A DNA stretch of 6,625 bases, from contig JAISHZ010000152.1 of NCBI GenBank assembly GCA_031262285.1, positions 1 to 6,625 of the forward strand, given 5' to 3'. A program made the position numbers and the translations under genes. The notes under the pieces were generated by a model that had not been told where the DNA came from, did no database searches, and worked only from the letters and a program-made list of their open reading frames with translations. Of this stretch, positions 1 to 5,427 are shown piece by piece. Source of the stretch: Lachnospiraceae bacterium (GTDB lineage Bacteria > Bacillota_A > Clostridia > Lachnospirales > Lachnospiraceae). How positions within the stretch are numbered: the first letter of the stretch is position 1; each line of letters begins with the position of its first letter.

Positions 1-42
1 TTCTTTTGCCAATCCCAGCAACTCTTTTAACGTGACGCCCAT
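1..42 (-). CDS. N-terminus of an unidentified protein, cut by the left edge
   Basis: Fourteen codons are present on the minus strand, reading MGVTLKELLGLAKE, and the frame is open to the window edge. The start is well supported: GAGGAGGT lies at 58-51 with 8 nt to the ATG at 42, and a near-consensus promoter sits at 97-69. Too little protein is present to assign a function. An opening of the type 'VTLKELL' occurs in PucR-type transcriptional regulators among others, but that is only a weak hint. The gene is divergent from the TPR ORF at 97, and the two share about 55 bp of upstream DNA that by its signals belongs to this minus-strand gene. I am confident that a gene starts here and have no confidence in its identity. 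Confidence 0.8.
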   Translation of the reverse strand, partial: MGVTLKELLGLAKE

Positions 43-50
43 TTCTTCGC

Positions 51-97
51 ACCTCCTCAGATGTATCAAGTATATCACAACTGATAGTGCATTTCAA
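51..97 (-). promoter_or_regulatory. SigA-type promoter and RBS of the left-edge gene
   Basis: On the minus strand, TTGAAA (97-92) is followed after exactly 17 nt by TATACT (74-69). A TG dinucleotide placed as in an extended -10 (TGATATACT) precedes it. Transcription would start near position 62, giving a leader of about 20 nt that contains GAGGAGGT at 58-51. The -35 box overlaps the A of the ATG at 97 that opens the divergent TPR ORF. Confidence 0.75.
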
Positions 98-1404
98 TGT
101 CCTTTGCGACTATCACCAATTATATTGATGTCACCCAGAAAAAACCAATTGTTGTCAAACTACATCGTTCGCTTTTTTTCGACCCGCGCAATACGCCGGA
201 GGATGTTCAGCATTTGAGCGAACGGTGGAAACCATCGCTGGAAAATATTTTCGGCAACTACACTCCGCTAGTCATTGGTTACAACGGCGGCGATAATACA
301 TTGATGGAGTATCTGTGCGACCCGAGTAACACGCTACGCCATGGGCTTTATTGGTTCAAACGTACGAATGACCCTCTACCCGACCGCGTGAAAGATATGC
401 TTTCACTGCGTAATGGCACGCTGATAGAAATTGACGAGCCCAGCGCCTTTGACTGGATGATGTGGAAGATCGGCCAGCACAAAAGACATCAAGACGCAAC
501 TGAGTGGTTACACAACCGTGCGCACGAGTTGAGCAAGCGTTATAACGATCAAGTGGCGAGTTTTGCCGAAAACGCCAAAGACAAAGCGGTAATGAAAGAC
601 ATCAATCAGCGCTGGTTGGATCAAATTACTGAGGCAAACCGCAGAATAAAGAAAAACCCGGAAGACTCAAGGGCATGGTTTGACCGGGCTGATGCATGCG
701 ACAAAATAAAAGATTACAAAAGCGCCGTCGCAGATTTTACCAAGGCTATTGAATTGAATCCGCAATATACAGCAGCATATATTAATCGTGGTTATGCTTA
801 TAATGCTCTCAAGCAATATGAGAAAGCTATTACAGATTGTTGCAACGCCATTGAACTGGATCCGAAAATGGCAACAGCCTATAATAATCGCGGTTATGCC
901 TATAACGATCTCGAGCAATACGAGAAAGCTATTGCGGATTATTGCAAAGCCATTGAACAGGATCCTCAAAGGGCTTCTGCCTATAACAATCGTGGTTCTG
1001 CCTATAATAATCTCAAGCAATACGAGAAAGCTATTGCGGATTCCAGCAAAGCCATTGAACTGGATCCGCAAATGGCTTCTGCCTATAACATACGTGGATA
1101 TGCCTATAATAAGCTCAAGCAGTACGAGGAGGCTGTTGCGGATTTTTCCAAAGCTATTGAACTGAATCCGCAAATGGCTCATTCCTATAATTACCGTGGT
1201 TATGTCTATAATGAGCTCGGGCAATATGAAAAAGCCTATATGGATTACAGCAAGGTCATCGAACTGGATCCTCAATACCCTCAAGCCTATAATAATCGTG
1301 CCAGAGTTTACGACGCACTCAACAAGCCCGAACTCGTTGCTGCGACTGTGCAAAATACAAGGTACGCACAGGGGGAAGACACCGATTTCCCCCCACCTCA
1401 CTAA
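97..1404 (+). pseudogene. TPR protein with a truncated SIR2-like N-terminus, probable 5'-truncated remnant
   Basis: The ORF encodes 435 residues. Residues 1-125 resemble the C-terminal part of SIR2-like domains found in TPR-containing, often defence-associated proteins. Visible landmarks are KPIVVKLHRS (16-25), a NYTPLVIGYNGGDNTLM segment (54-70) and LYWFKR (84-89). The N-terminal Rossmann part of a SIR2 fold, with the nucleotide-binding glycine motif and roughly 150 residues, is absent. A helical linker spans about 126-189. Six full 34-residue TPR units follow at 190-393, with typical AYNNRG...YEKAIADYxKAIELDPQ spacing, then a partial seventh to about 414 and a short polar tail. The reading frame closes at 85-87 just upstream, no Shine-Dalgarno precedes ATG97, and that ATG overlaps the -35 box of the divergent gene. 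I therefore read it as the surviving 3' part of a SIR2-TPR gene. It could still be translated as a TPR scaffold. The TPR call is near certain and the SIR2 call is from motif memory. Confidence 0.75.
664..1338 (+). repeat. 102-bp tandem coding repeats (TPR units)
   Basis: Units begin at 664, 766, 868, 970, 1072 and 1174, with a partial unit from 1276. Each is 102 bp, or 34 codons. The units around 868-1173 are highly similar at DNA level; for example TACGAGAAAGCTATTGCGGA recurs at the same place in adjacent units. This suggests recent duplication or gene conversion, whereas the first and last units are more diverged. Confidence 0.9.
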
Positions 1405-1414
1405 TTCCGGTTCA

Positions 1415-1448
1415 AATATTGGCGGAGAGCCAATCCTCCGCCGATATT
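1415..1448. terminator. Hairpin between convergent ORFs, possible bidirectional terminator
   Basis: Left arm AATATTGGCGGAG (1415-1427), 8-nt loop (1428-1435) and right arm CTCCGCCGATATT (1436-1448) give a 13-bp stem with one G:T-type mismatch. It lies 10 nt after the TPR stop and 4 nt past the stop of the minus-strand small ORF at 1452. There is no good T-run on either side, so termination is inferred from stem strength and position. Confidence 0.45.
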
Positions 1449-1451
1449 CAT

Positions 1452-1625
1452 TCACCGCACCTCCGAAACCCTTGTCTTATCCCCCCGCACCTTCTCCGGC
1501 TCTGCTTTTGCAGGCGGTACGATAAGAATATCGTGCGTGTTACTAGCAAGCTCTGCATTTACGTGGTCAAACTGCTCTTGAAGACCGCGATCTTTTGCAT
1601 CAAGGGTCACACAGCCTTTCGTCAT
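1452..1625 (-). CDS. Small unidentified ORF, 57 aa, possibly a gene fragment
   Basis: On the minus strand ATG at 1625 opens a 57-residue frame that starts MTKGCVTLDAKDRGLQEQ and ends TRVSEVR before TGA at 1454-1452. AGGAG lies at 1642-1638, 12 nt before the start, which is slightly long. The composition is protein-like: a charged soluble N-terminal helix, a hydrophobic DILIVPP patch near residues 32-38, and a basic and acidic tail. The ribosome binding site overlaps the stop codon of the upstream small ORF (1641-1757), suggesting the two were once read together. I do not recognise the family. It may be a genuine small protein or a piece of a decayed mobile or phage gene. The case for coding rests on the ribosome binding site, the open frame and the tandem arrangement. 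Confidence 0.4.
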   Translation of the reverse strand: MTKGCVTLDAKDRGLQEQFDHVNAELASNTHDILIVPPAKAEPEKVRGDKTRVSEVR

Positions 1626-1640
1626 TTCGGAAACTTTCTC

Positions 1641-1757
1641 CTAGTTGGATTTTGTGAGTTCCATCTTACCGTTGAACTGCGTCGGCAAAGCCATGTACTC
1701 AATAAGTGAATATTTCAATGCGGCTGAGCCACCTGTCCGATGATGCGAATTACTCAT
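1641..1757 (-). pseudogene. Unidentified short ORF, 38 aa, likely a C-terminal gene fragment
   Basis: From ATG at 1757 the minus strand reads 38 residues, including SNSHHRTGGSAALKYSLIEY and then ALPTQFNGKMELTKSN, before TAG at 1643-1641. No Shine-Dalgarno precedes this ATG. The frame stays open upstream for another 13 codons without a start, through a lysine-rich stretch and TPIVAL. That looks more like the interior and end of a longer protein than a complete small gene. The family is not recognised. The stop overlaps the ribosome binding site of the next minus-strand ORF (1452-1625). Together with the fragment at 2016-2156 it suggests a decayed minus-strand gene cluster. Confidence 0.35.
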
Positions 1758-1940
1758 AAGCGCAACTATAGGGGTACGATTTTTCTTTTTTGATCTACTT
1801 TACTGCGAAACAAGGATCAAGCAAGTATTCATAACTAAGCAGGAATTGTAATACGCTCTTGAGGTAGTAGAAACTCGTTTACAAGAAAGATGAATGAAAT
1901 AAACATAGAGAAAAGGTACGCACATTGCCAATATTAATAA
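1758..1940. other. AT-rich stretch with no supported gene
   Basis: Both strands are interrupted by frequent stops. The longest minus-strand reading here is about 23 codons from an ATG, ends ERITIPA, and has no ribosome binding site. I see no convincing promoter. The stretch is probably decayed DNA between gene fragments. Confidence 0.4.
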
Positions 1941-1983
1941 GAAAACGCAGTAACCTCGCCGAATGAGTAACTACTGCGTTTTC
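1941..1983 (-). terminator. Rho-independent terminator-like hairpin after the 2016-2156 fragment
   Basis: GAAAACGCAGTA (1941-1952) and TACTGCGTTTTC (1972-1983) form a perfect 12-bp inverted repeat with a 19-nt loop. Read on the minus strand, the stem ends GTTTTC and continues TTATTAATATT, a T-rich tail. It lies 33 nt past the stop of the minus-strand fragment at 2016. The A-tract and T-tract within the stem would let it work in both directions. Confidence 0.55.
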
Positions 1984-2015
1984 TCGTTGCTTAATAACAG
2001 AGCAATTTTTCCATA

Positions 2016-2156
2016 TTATTGTTGTTCAAGGTCTTGACGTAAGCATTCCTCTAGGCTTTCGTTGGGAGAAATTCGGATTTCCCTAATCTTCTCGCAGAGC
2101 TCGTTAAGGAAAGACTGCTCGGTCTGACCCGCGAAAGCGTCCTTCTTTGTTGTGGT
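2016..2156 (-). pseudogene. C-terminal gene fragment, unrecognised family
   Basis: A 46-codon minus-strand frame opens directly after an in-frame TGA (2159-2157) and contains no ATG, GTG or TTG start. It nevertheless reads like protein: TTTKKDAFAGQTEQSFLNEL, then CEKIREIRISPNESLEECL and DLEQQ, ending in TAA at 2018-2016. The amphipathic helical character, the lack of low-complexity sequence and the terminator-like hairpin 33 nt further on suggest the 3' end of a lost gene. No family is recognised. Upstream sequence (2157-2231) has stops in all minus frames and holds nothing recognisable. Confidence 0.4.
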
Positions 2157-2231
2157 TCAATTTACAGTAAGAACAAATAGCATTTCATGTACTTTTAGAT
2201 ATGATTAGCGAAACATTACCCTTAAATATAG

Positions 2232-2564
2232 GTTACAATTCACACGTTCGCCGATCTACGTTTGAAGAGCAGTGTATCCCGGACGAACCGCACAGAGTTT
2301 GTGGGTGAGTCGGAATGTCTATTATATTTGATAACGGCTTATCAGTGCACAGAACCGCACAGAGCCGAGGGGAGTTTTGGGTGTTATACGTTCTGTGGAG
2401 ATGAGACCAAGGGAAAATGAGCGCTTGCTTGTGCGCGCATTTTCCCTGCTCGGGCTCATCGGAACGCCCAGAGAGTCTAACACCCAAAACGCCCCTCGGC
2501 TCTGCGCGGTTCGTCCGGGATACACTGCCTTTGAATGTAGATCCGCGAACGCGTGAATTATAAC
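2232..2564. repeat. Large imperfect palindrome, fold-back or MITE-like element
   Basis: The outer arms pair from 2232 to 2564. Left GTTACAATTCAC (2232-2243) matches the complement of GTGAATTATAAC (2553-2564) with one mismatch, and the match continues through the GTTCGC-GATCTAC segments. A 20-nt block CAGTGTATCCCGGACGAACC (2270-2289) is exactly matched by the right arm. The inner arms also pair: ccgagggg-gttttgggtgtta (from 2365) with the right-arm copy at about 2479-2499, and gggaaaatg (2411-2419) with cattttccc (2438-2446). The apex is near 2427-2432. No transposase or clear target-site duplication is visible. Open frames in this stretch are by-products of the symmetry and are not listed as genes. 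It could be a non-autonomous transposable element or a family of structured intergenic repeats. Confidence 0.75.
2285..2364. repeat. 67-bp extra segment in the left palindrome arm, bounded by 13-bp direct repeats
   Basis: GAACCGCACAGAG occurs at 2285-2297 and again at 2352-2364. The right arm has one corresponding copy (2500-2512). The intervening DNA has no partner in the right arm. It is AT-rich and contains a small GATAA/TTATC hairpin at 2330-2343. Confidence 0.8.
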
Positions 2565-2591
2565 GAAACGCTTTCATTCCCAAAGTGCTTA

Positions 2592-2600
2592 TGCTATACT
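2592..2600 (+). promoter_or_regulatory. Extended -10 promoter of the polysaccharide operon
   Basis: TGCTATACT matches an extended -10 (TG-N-TATACT, hexamer at 2595-2600). No good -35 is present 16-18 nt upstream, where TTTCAT or TTCATT is found, as is common for extended -10 promoters. The start of transcription would be near 2607, about 45 nt before the first gene. The site lies 28 bp beyond the palindrome edge. Confidence 0.55.
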
Positions 2601-2652
2601 ATCAAAAAGTATTCCCAACGCTACGGCGCATTTCGGGACAAAAGGAGCGCAC

Positions 2653-3558
2653 ATGACTGGTGTGTGGGGAGCAATTCGAGCAAAATGCAAGGAAAACATA
2701 GAGCCTGCAGAGGGATTTCTTTGGGTCATATTGATTGGCTTTTCTATGAACCAATTGACGTATCTTTTGGGTCTTTTTTTTGATTTCTCCTTTACACGAT
2801 ATAGTCACATCGTGCTTGTTTTGTGGTTACTTTATGCAGCGACTGTCATTTTTCTATTTTGCAAAAGGAGAAAGAACAGACCGAGCATCGTACCCAGATC
2901 AAGAACCAAGATCGAGACGATACTTTTTTGGAGCTTCGCAGGGATACTATTGATTCAAGTGATGATGATCACCACCGGAGAAATACAGTATCCCAAAGGA
3001 GAAATGACTGTAGAAATCGTGAATGCTTTTCTTTCTGCGGACGATATGTGGACGCTCAATCCACTGACGGGAATGCCATATACGGCGGGAGTACCGTTTC
3101 GCATACAGATCTTAGGGTTACCGGCTTTCTATGGAGCGATCTGCAAATGGACAGGTCTTTCGGCGCAGTTTGTGATATTGCGTGCTGTGCCCCTTGTTGT
3201 TTTGTGTCTTACCTATCTGGCTTTTGATTCTTTGGCAAAGGTCTTTTACCCAAATGACTCTTTTCGGAAAAGAATCTTCTTACTAGTCGCCGCTTTCCTT
3301 TTCCTATTTGGCGCATATATGGATGTCATGGATGGATTTGGCTTGCGGTACGCAGGGTTTGCAGGGACGACGATTCGCAATCTAATCCTTGTGCCTACTA
3401 CCATTGCATCTGTTTTGCGGAAAGACTATTGGATGGTATTACTCTGTATCTTTGTGGAAACTTGTATCGTTTGGACTTTGTATGGCTTGGGATTTTGTGT
3501 GTTGACCGCAATCATATTGAGCGTGCTAATGCGCTGCCATCGAAAGGAGCGCATATGA
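2653..3558 (+). CDS. Polytopic membrane protein, N-terminal half of a DUF6077/GT-C-like protein
   Basis: The gene encodes 301 residues. The start is set by AAAGGAG (2641-2647) with 5 nt to ATG. Hydrophobic helices are visible at about 21-43, 51-70, 89-106, 174-195, 207-223 and 260-293, with a basic cytoplasmic loop at 71-86 (KRRKNRPS). The long loop after the third helix carries SADDMWTLNPLTGMPY (128-143), with an Asp-Asp pair at 130-131. From memory, this pattern of an acidic pair followed by 'P-TG' and later an Arg-rich 'RYAGFAGTTIRN' (232-243) recalls large DUF6077-type membrane proteins. An acidic first outer loop is also typical of GT-C glycosyltransferases. The expected second half is encoded by the next gene, which overlaps by ATGA. 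Being first in an operon with a GT2 enzyme and a lipid-carrier sugar transferase, it probably acts on lipid-linked glycans; the reaction is unknown. The membrane protein call is firm and the family call tentative. Confidence 0.8.
   Translation: MTGVWGAIRAKCKENIEPAEGFLWVILIGFSMNQLTYLLGLFFDFSFTRYSHIVLVLWLLYAATVIFLFCKRRKNRPSIVPRSRTKIETILFWSFAGILLIQVMMITTGEIQYPKGEMTVEIVNAFLSADDMWTLNPLTGMPYTAGVPFRIQILGLPAFYGAICKWTGLSAQFVILRAVPLVVLCLTYLAFDSLAKVFYPNDSFRKRIFLLVAAFLFLFGAYMDVMDGFGLRYAGFAGTTIRNLILVPTTIASVLRKDYWMVLLCIFVETCIVWTLYGLGFCVLTAIILSVLMRCHRKERI
3543..3549 (+). promoter_or_regulatory. RBS that fixes the start of the second membrane gene
   Basis: AAAGGAG sits inside the last codons of the preceding gene, 5 nt before ATG3555. 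The context AAAGGAGCGCA-ATG is the same as at the first gene (2641-2655). This favours ATG3555 over the in-frame ATG at 3429, which would overlap the upstream gene by 130 nt. Confidence 0.8.
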
Positions 3559-4418
3559 GCGAATTGTGCACACAAGCTTGGAAAGGGTTTCTTGCATACA
3601 CACAAAGCGGGAAATATGCGGTGCTGTTTTTGTGCGTGCTGCTTTATTGGTGGTTTGGGGTATCGCAAAGGTCACAAAAAGGAAATATATTTGCAACCTA
3701 TGCGACTTTGACTGCGATTGGCGTGATATTTCCGCCTACCGCAGTTGGTTTTATGATCTATCAAACTCCATTTTACAATTATCGATGGATATTCGGGTTG
3801 GTGCCGATTACGGCAATGATAGCCGGAGGTGCCGTTGCTTTTTATACGCCGTATCGTTTTTCAAAAGAATCTATTGCGAAGATCGCGTTGTATGTCTGCA
3901 TGGGCGCGGCAATGGTCGTATTGTGCGGAACTGCCGGACGCGTTCGAACACAAGCGGTTGATGATGCTTTGTTGTCGGAAAACGCGCAAGAAACTCGCGT
4001 ACTGGTGGATGAGCTGCGAAAAGCAGGCGATACTGAAACTATCTGTTTACTGGCTCCACAAGAGATTATGGAGTGGGTCAGAATCATTGATTCTCAAATC
4101 ACTATGCCTTATGGGCGCAACCTATGGCAACCGGAGACAAATGGGTATTCTTATGATGTTGTGCGCGAGGGAGCAGACGAGCTTTATGCGTGGATGGTAC
4201 AAGCTTGTAAAGATGATGTGGTGTGGGAAGAAAAAAGCGCTTATGAAGCGCTTACGATTGCTATTACTCTAGGGATGAATCGACTTTTGCTTCCTGATAC
4301 GATCGGAGAGGAGTTTGCTGAGCATATACGAGATTTTTACTGTGAATTGTTCGATGAACAAGATGGATGCACGTTCAGCGCTCCAAAAGGCTACTATTTA
4401 TTTGTGATTCACAAATAG
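3555..4418 (+). CDS. Membrane protein with C-terminal soluble domain, partner half of the preceding gene
   Basis: With the start at 3555 the product has 287 residues. Its ATG overlaps the upstream TGA (ATGA, 3555-3558), implying translational coupling. Four hydrophobic helices are visible at about 20-34, 46-68, 76-98 and 107-125. A soluble, acidic domain of about 160 residues follows. The segment PTAVGFMIYQTPFYNYRWIF (61-80) just before helix three, and CLLAPQEIMEWVRIIDS followed by MPYGRNLW (184-191), recall from memory the second half of DUF6077-type membrane proteins, where YWR and YGR motifs occur. No signal peptide or catalytic motif of a known enzyme is evident. Together the two products would give nearly 590 residues, a plausible size for one such protein, so I read the pair as a naturally split protein that must assemble in the membrane. 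A 205-bp hairpin-rich spacer separates it from the glycosyltransferase. Confidence 0.78.
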   Translation: MSELCTQAWKGFLAYTQSGKYAVLFLCVLLYWWFGVSQRSQKGNIFATYATLTAIGVIFPPTAVGFMIYQTPFYNYRWIFGLVPITAMIAGGAVAFYTPYRFSKESIAKIALYVCMGAAMVVLCGTAGRVRTQAVDDALLSENAQETRVLVDELRKAGDTETICLLAPQEIMEWVRIIDSQITMPYGRNLWQPETNGYSYDVVREGADELYAWMVQACKDDVVWEEKSAYEALTIAITLGMNRLLLPDTIGEEFAEHIRDFYCELFDEQDGCTFSAPKGYYLFVIHK

Positions 4419-4460
4419 TTGAGATGCGATTACGATTCATAGGTTGTATACCGCGAAGCA

Positions 4461-4485
4461 GAAATTGTGCAGAATGCACAATTTC
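4461..4485. repeat. Perfect 10-bp stem hairpin in the spacer
   Basis: GAAATTGTGC (4461-4470), loop AGAAT (4471-4475) and GCACAATTTC (4476-4485) form a perfect hairpin starting 43 nt after the stop of the second membrane gene. No T-run follows on either strand, so it does not look like a classical terminator. It could be an mRNA processing or stabilising structure, or part of the composite repeat at 4493-4602. Confidence 0.7.
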
Positions 4486-4492
4486 GCAAGGG

Positions 4493-4576
4493 TAGCAACC
4501 GCCAAATCACATAGCGATGAATTTTATCGCAGAGTGATGAATTTTATCGCTATGTGATTTGTGCGATATGTTGCTA
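4493..4576. repeat. Palindromic intergenic repeat with internal direct repeats
   Basis: AAATCACATAGCGAT (4504-4518) is perfectly complementary to ATCGCTATGTGATTT (4546-4560). The 27-nt loop includes most of two direct copies of GATGAATTTTATCGC (4516-4530 and 4536-4550), each of which holds a smaller GCGAT/ATCGC-type stem. An outer pairing TAGCAAC (4493-4499) with GTTGCTA (4570-4576) can close the structure. The layout resembles REP-like or small palindromic elements of Firmicutes intergenic regions. Confidence 0.75.
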
Positions 4577-4602
4577 TGAACGCCGAAGGCGTGAATAGTA
4601 AC
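4570..4602 (+). promoter_or_regulatory. Hairpin just upstream of the glycosyltransferase RBS
   Basis: GTTGCTATGAACGCC (4570-4584), loop GAA and GGCGTGAATAGTAAC (4588-4602) form an imperfect stem with a solid CGCC/GGCG tip. It ends 8 nt before GGAGG at 4611. It could influence translation or mRNA stability. Its left arm competes with the outer pairing of the repeat at 4493-4576, so two alternative folds are possible. Confidence 0.5.
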
Positions 4603-4610
4603 AGTAGTGC

Positions 4611-4615
4611 GGAGG
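4611..4615 (+). promoter_or_regulatory. RBS that decides the glycosyltransferase start
   Basis: GGAGG is 8 nt from ATG4624 and only 2 nt from ATG4618, so 4624 is chosen. A GTG at 4561 in the same frame lies within the hairpin repeat, has no ribosome binding site and would add residues not expected for the family. Confidence 0.8.
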
Positions 4616-4623
4616 AAATGACA

Positions 4624-5382
4624 ATGGATGAAACCGTCAGTATTATTATTCCGGCTTATAATGCGGAAAAGTATTTAGTGCAATCTTTGGATAGCGTTCG
4701 CGCACAAACATATACAGATTATGAGGTTTTACTCGTTTTGGATGGGTGTACAGATGGAAGTGCACAAATCGCAGAACAATATCAGAGTAATAATGCCAAT
4801 ATGAAAATGCGGTTGTTTTACACAGAACACAACATTGGTGCGGCCAGTGCAAGAAATTTGGCTTTGTCAAAAGCGACAGGGCGTTACATTGCTTATCTGG
4901 ATGCGGATGATATTTGGCGGAAAGACAAGCTAACAGATGAATTGGATTTTATGCACAAGGAGAATGCCGCATTTGTATTTACCGGATATGAGTTTGCGGA
5001 TGAATTTGGTCAAGGGACAGGGAAAGTAGTCAAAATCCCAAAACTGCTTACGTATCGAGCGGCATTGAAAAATACAACGATTTTTACTTCCACCGTAATG
5101 TTTGATACACAAAAGATACCCAAAGCGTTGTTGGAGATGCCGCTTATCAAAAGTGAAGATACTGCGTTGTGGTGGAAAGTGCTGCGACAGGGATATCGTG
5201 CGCATGGGTTGGATGAAAATCTGACATGGTATCGCCGACCGCAAACATCCTTGTCTTCCAATAAACTAAGTGCTATCAGCCGTATCTGGAATTTGTATCG
5301 CCAAGCGGAATTGCTCTCTGTACCTCGTAGTTGTGTTTATTTTTGCGTATGGGCACTTCGAGCTACACTTCGGCGGATGTAA
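4624..5382 (+). CDS. GT2 family glycosyltransferase, TuaG-like
   Basis: The product has 252 residues and is a cytoplasmic, GT-A-fold inverting glycosyltransferase that would transfer a sugar from a nucleotide-sugar donor to a growing lipid-linked glycan. Motifs in order are VSIIIPAYNAEKYL (5-18), the nucleotide-binding region VLLVLDGCTDGS (35-46), GAASARNLALSKATGRYIAY (72-91), the metal-binding DADD (93-96) and the acceptor-side acidic pair SEDTALWW (177-184). The C-terminal TSLSSNK...RIWNLYR segment (208-226) and the length match Bacillus TuaG of teichuronic acid synthesis, as I remember it. The first aspartate of the usual VDDGSTDGS is replaced by Leu39, while Asp40 remains. No membrane anchor is strong, though residues 236-246 are hydrophobic. 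It lies 45 nt upstream of the sugar phosphotransferase gene, so the two are probably co-transcribed. The sugar specificity cannot be read from the sequence. Confidence 0.92.
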   Translation: MDETVSIIIPAYNAEKYLVQSLDSVRAQTYTDYEVLLVLDGCTDGSAQIAEQYQSNNANMKMRLFYTEHNIGAASARNLALSKATGRYIAYLDADDIWRKDKLTDELDFMHKENAAFVFTGYEFADEFGQGTGKVVKIPKLLTYRAALKNTTIFTSTVMFDTQKIPKALLEMPLIKSEDTALWWKVLRQGYRAHGLDENLTWYRRPQTSLSSNKLSAISRIWNLYRQAELLSVPRSCVYFCVWALRATLRRM

Positions 5383-5427
5383 GAGCATATCGATTTGGTG
5401 AAAAGACGAAAAAGCATGAGGTGAGCG

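Noticed and set aside
32..217. 61-codon plus-strand ORF overlapping the TPR start
   Set aside because: It begins inside the minus-strand gene and runs through its RBS and promoter. It has no RBS of its own and reads out of frame with the recognisable SIR2-like sequence.
664..1338. CRISPR-like array
   Set aside because: The periodic repeats are 102 bp with no spacer/repeat alternation, and they encode consecutive TPR units in frame.
667..1455. 262-codon minus-strand ORF across the TPR gene
   Set aside because: It is an antisense shadow of the 102-bp repeats. Its protein is repetitive Ile/Leu/Phe-rich text with no RBS, while the plus strand has clear TPR consensus.
2232..2564. Phase-variable invertible promoter segment
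   Set aside because: Invertible switches have short inverted repeats around a non-symmetric core. Here nearly all of the interval is itself palindromic, and no recombinase gene is present.
2233..2583. 116-codon minus-strand ORF filling the palindrome
   Set aside because: Its limits track the palindrome, its product has low plausibility (many Arg, Ser, Cys), and it has no RBS. Such frames are typical false calls in palindromic repeats.
3429..3554. Earlier ATG for the second membrane gene
   Set aside because: It would overlap the first gene by 130 nt. ATG3555 has AAAGGAG 5 nt upstream and forms an ATGA overlap.
4461..4485. Rho-independent terminator after the membrane pair
   Set aside because: The stem is good but neither strand has a T-run after it, and the downstream genes belong to the same pathway.
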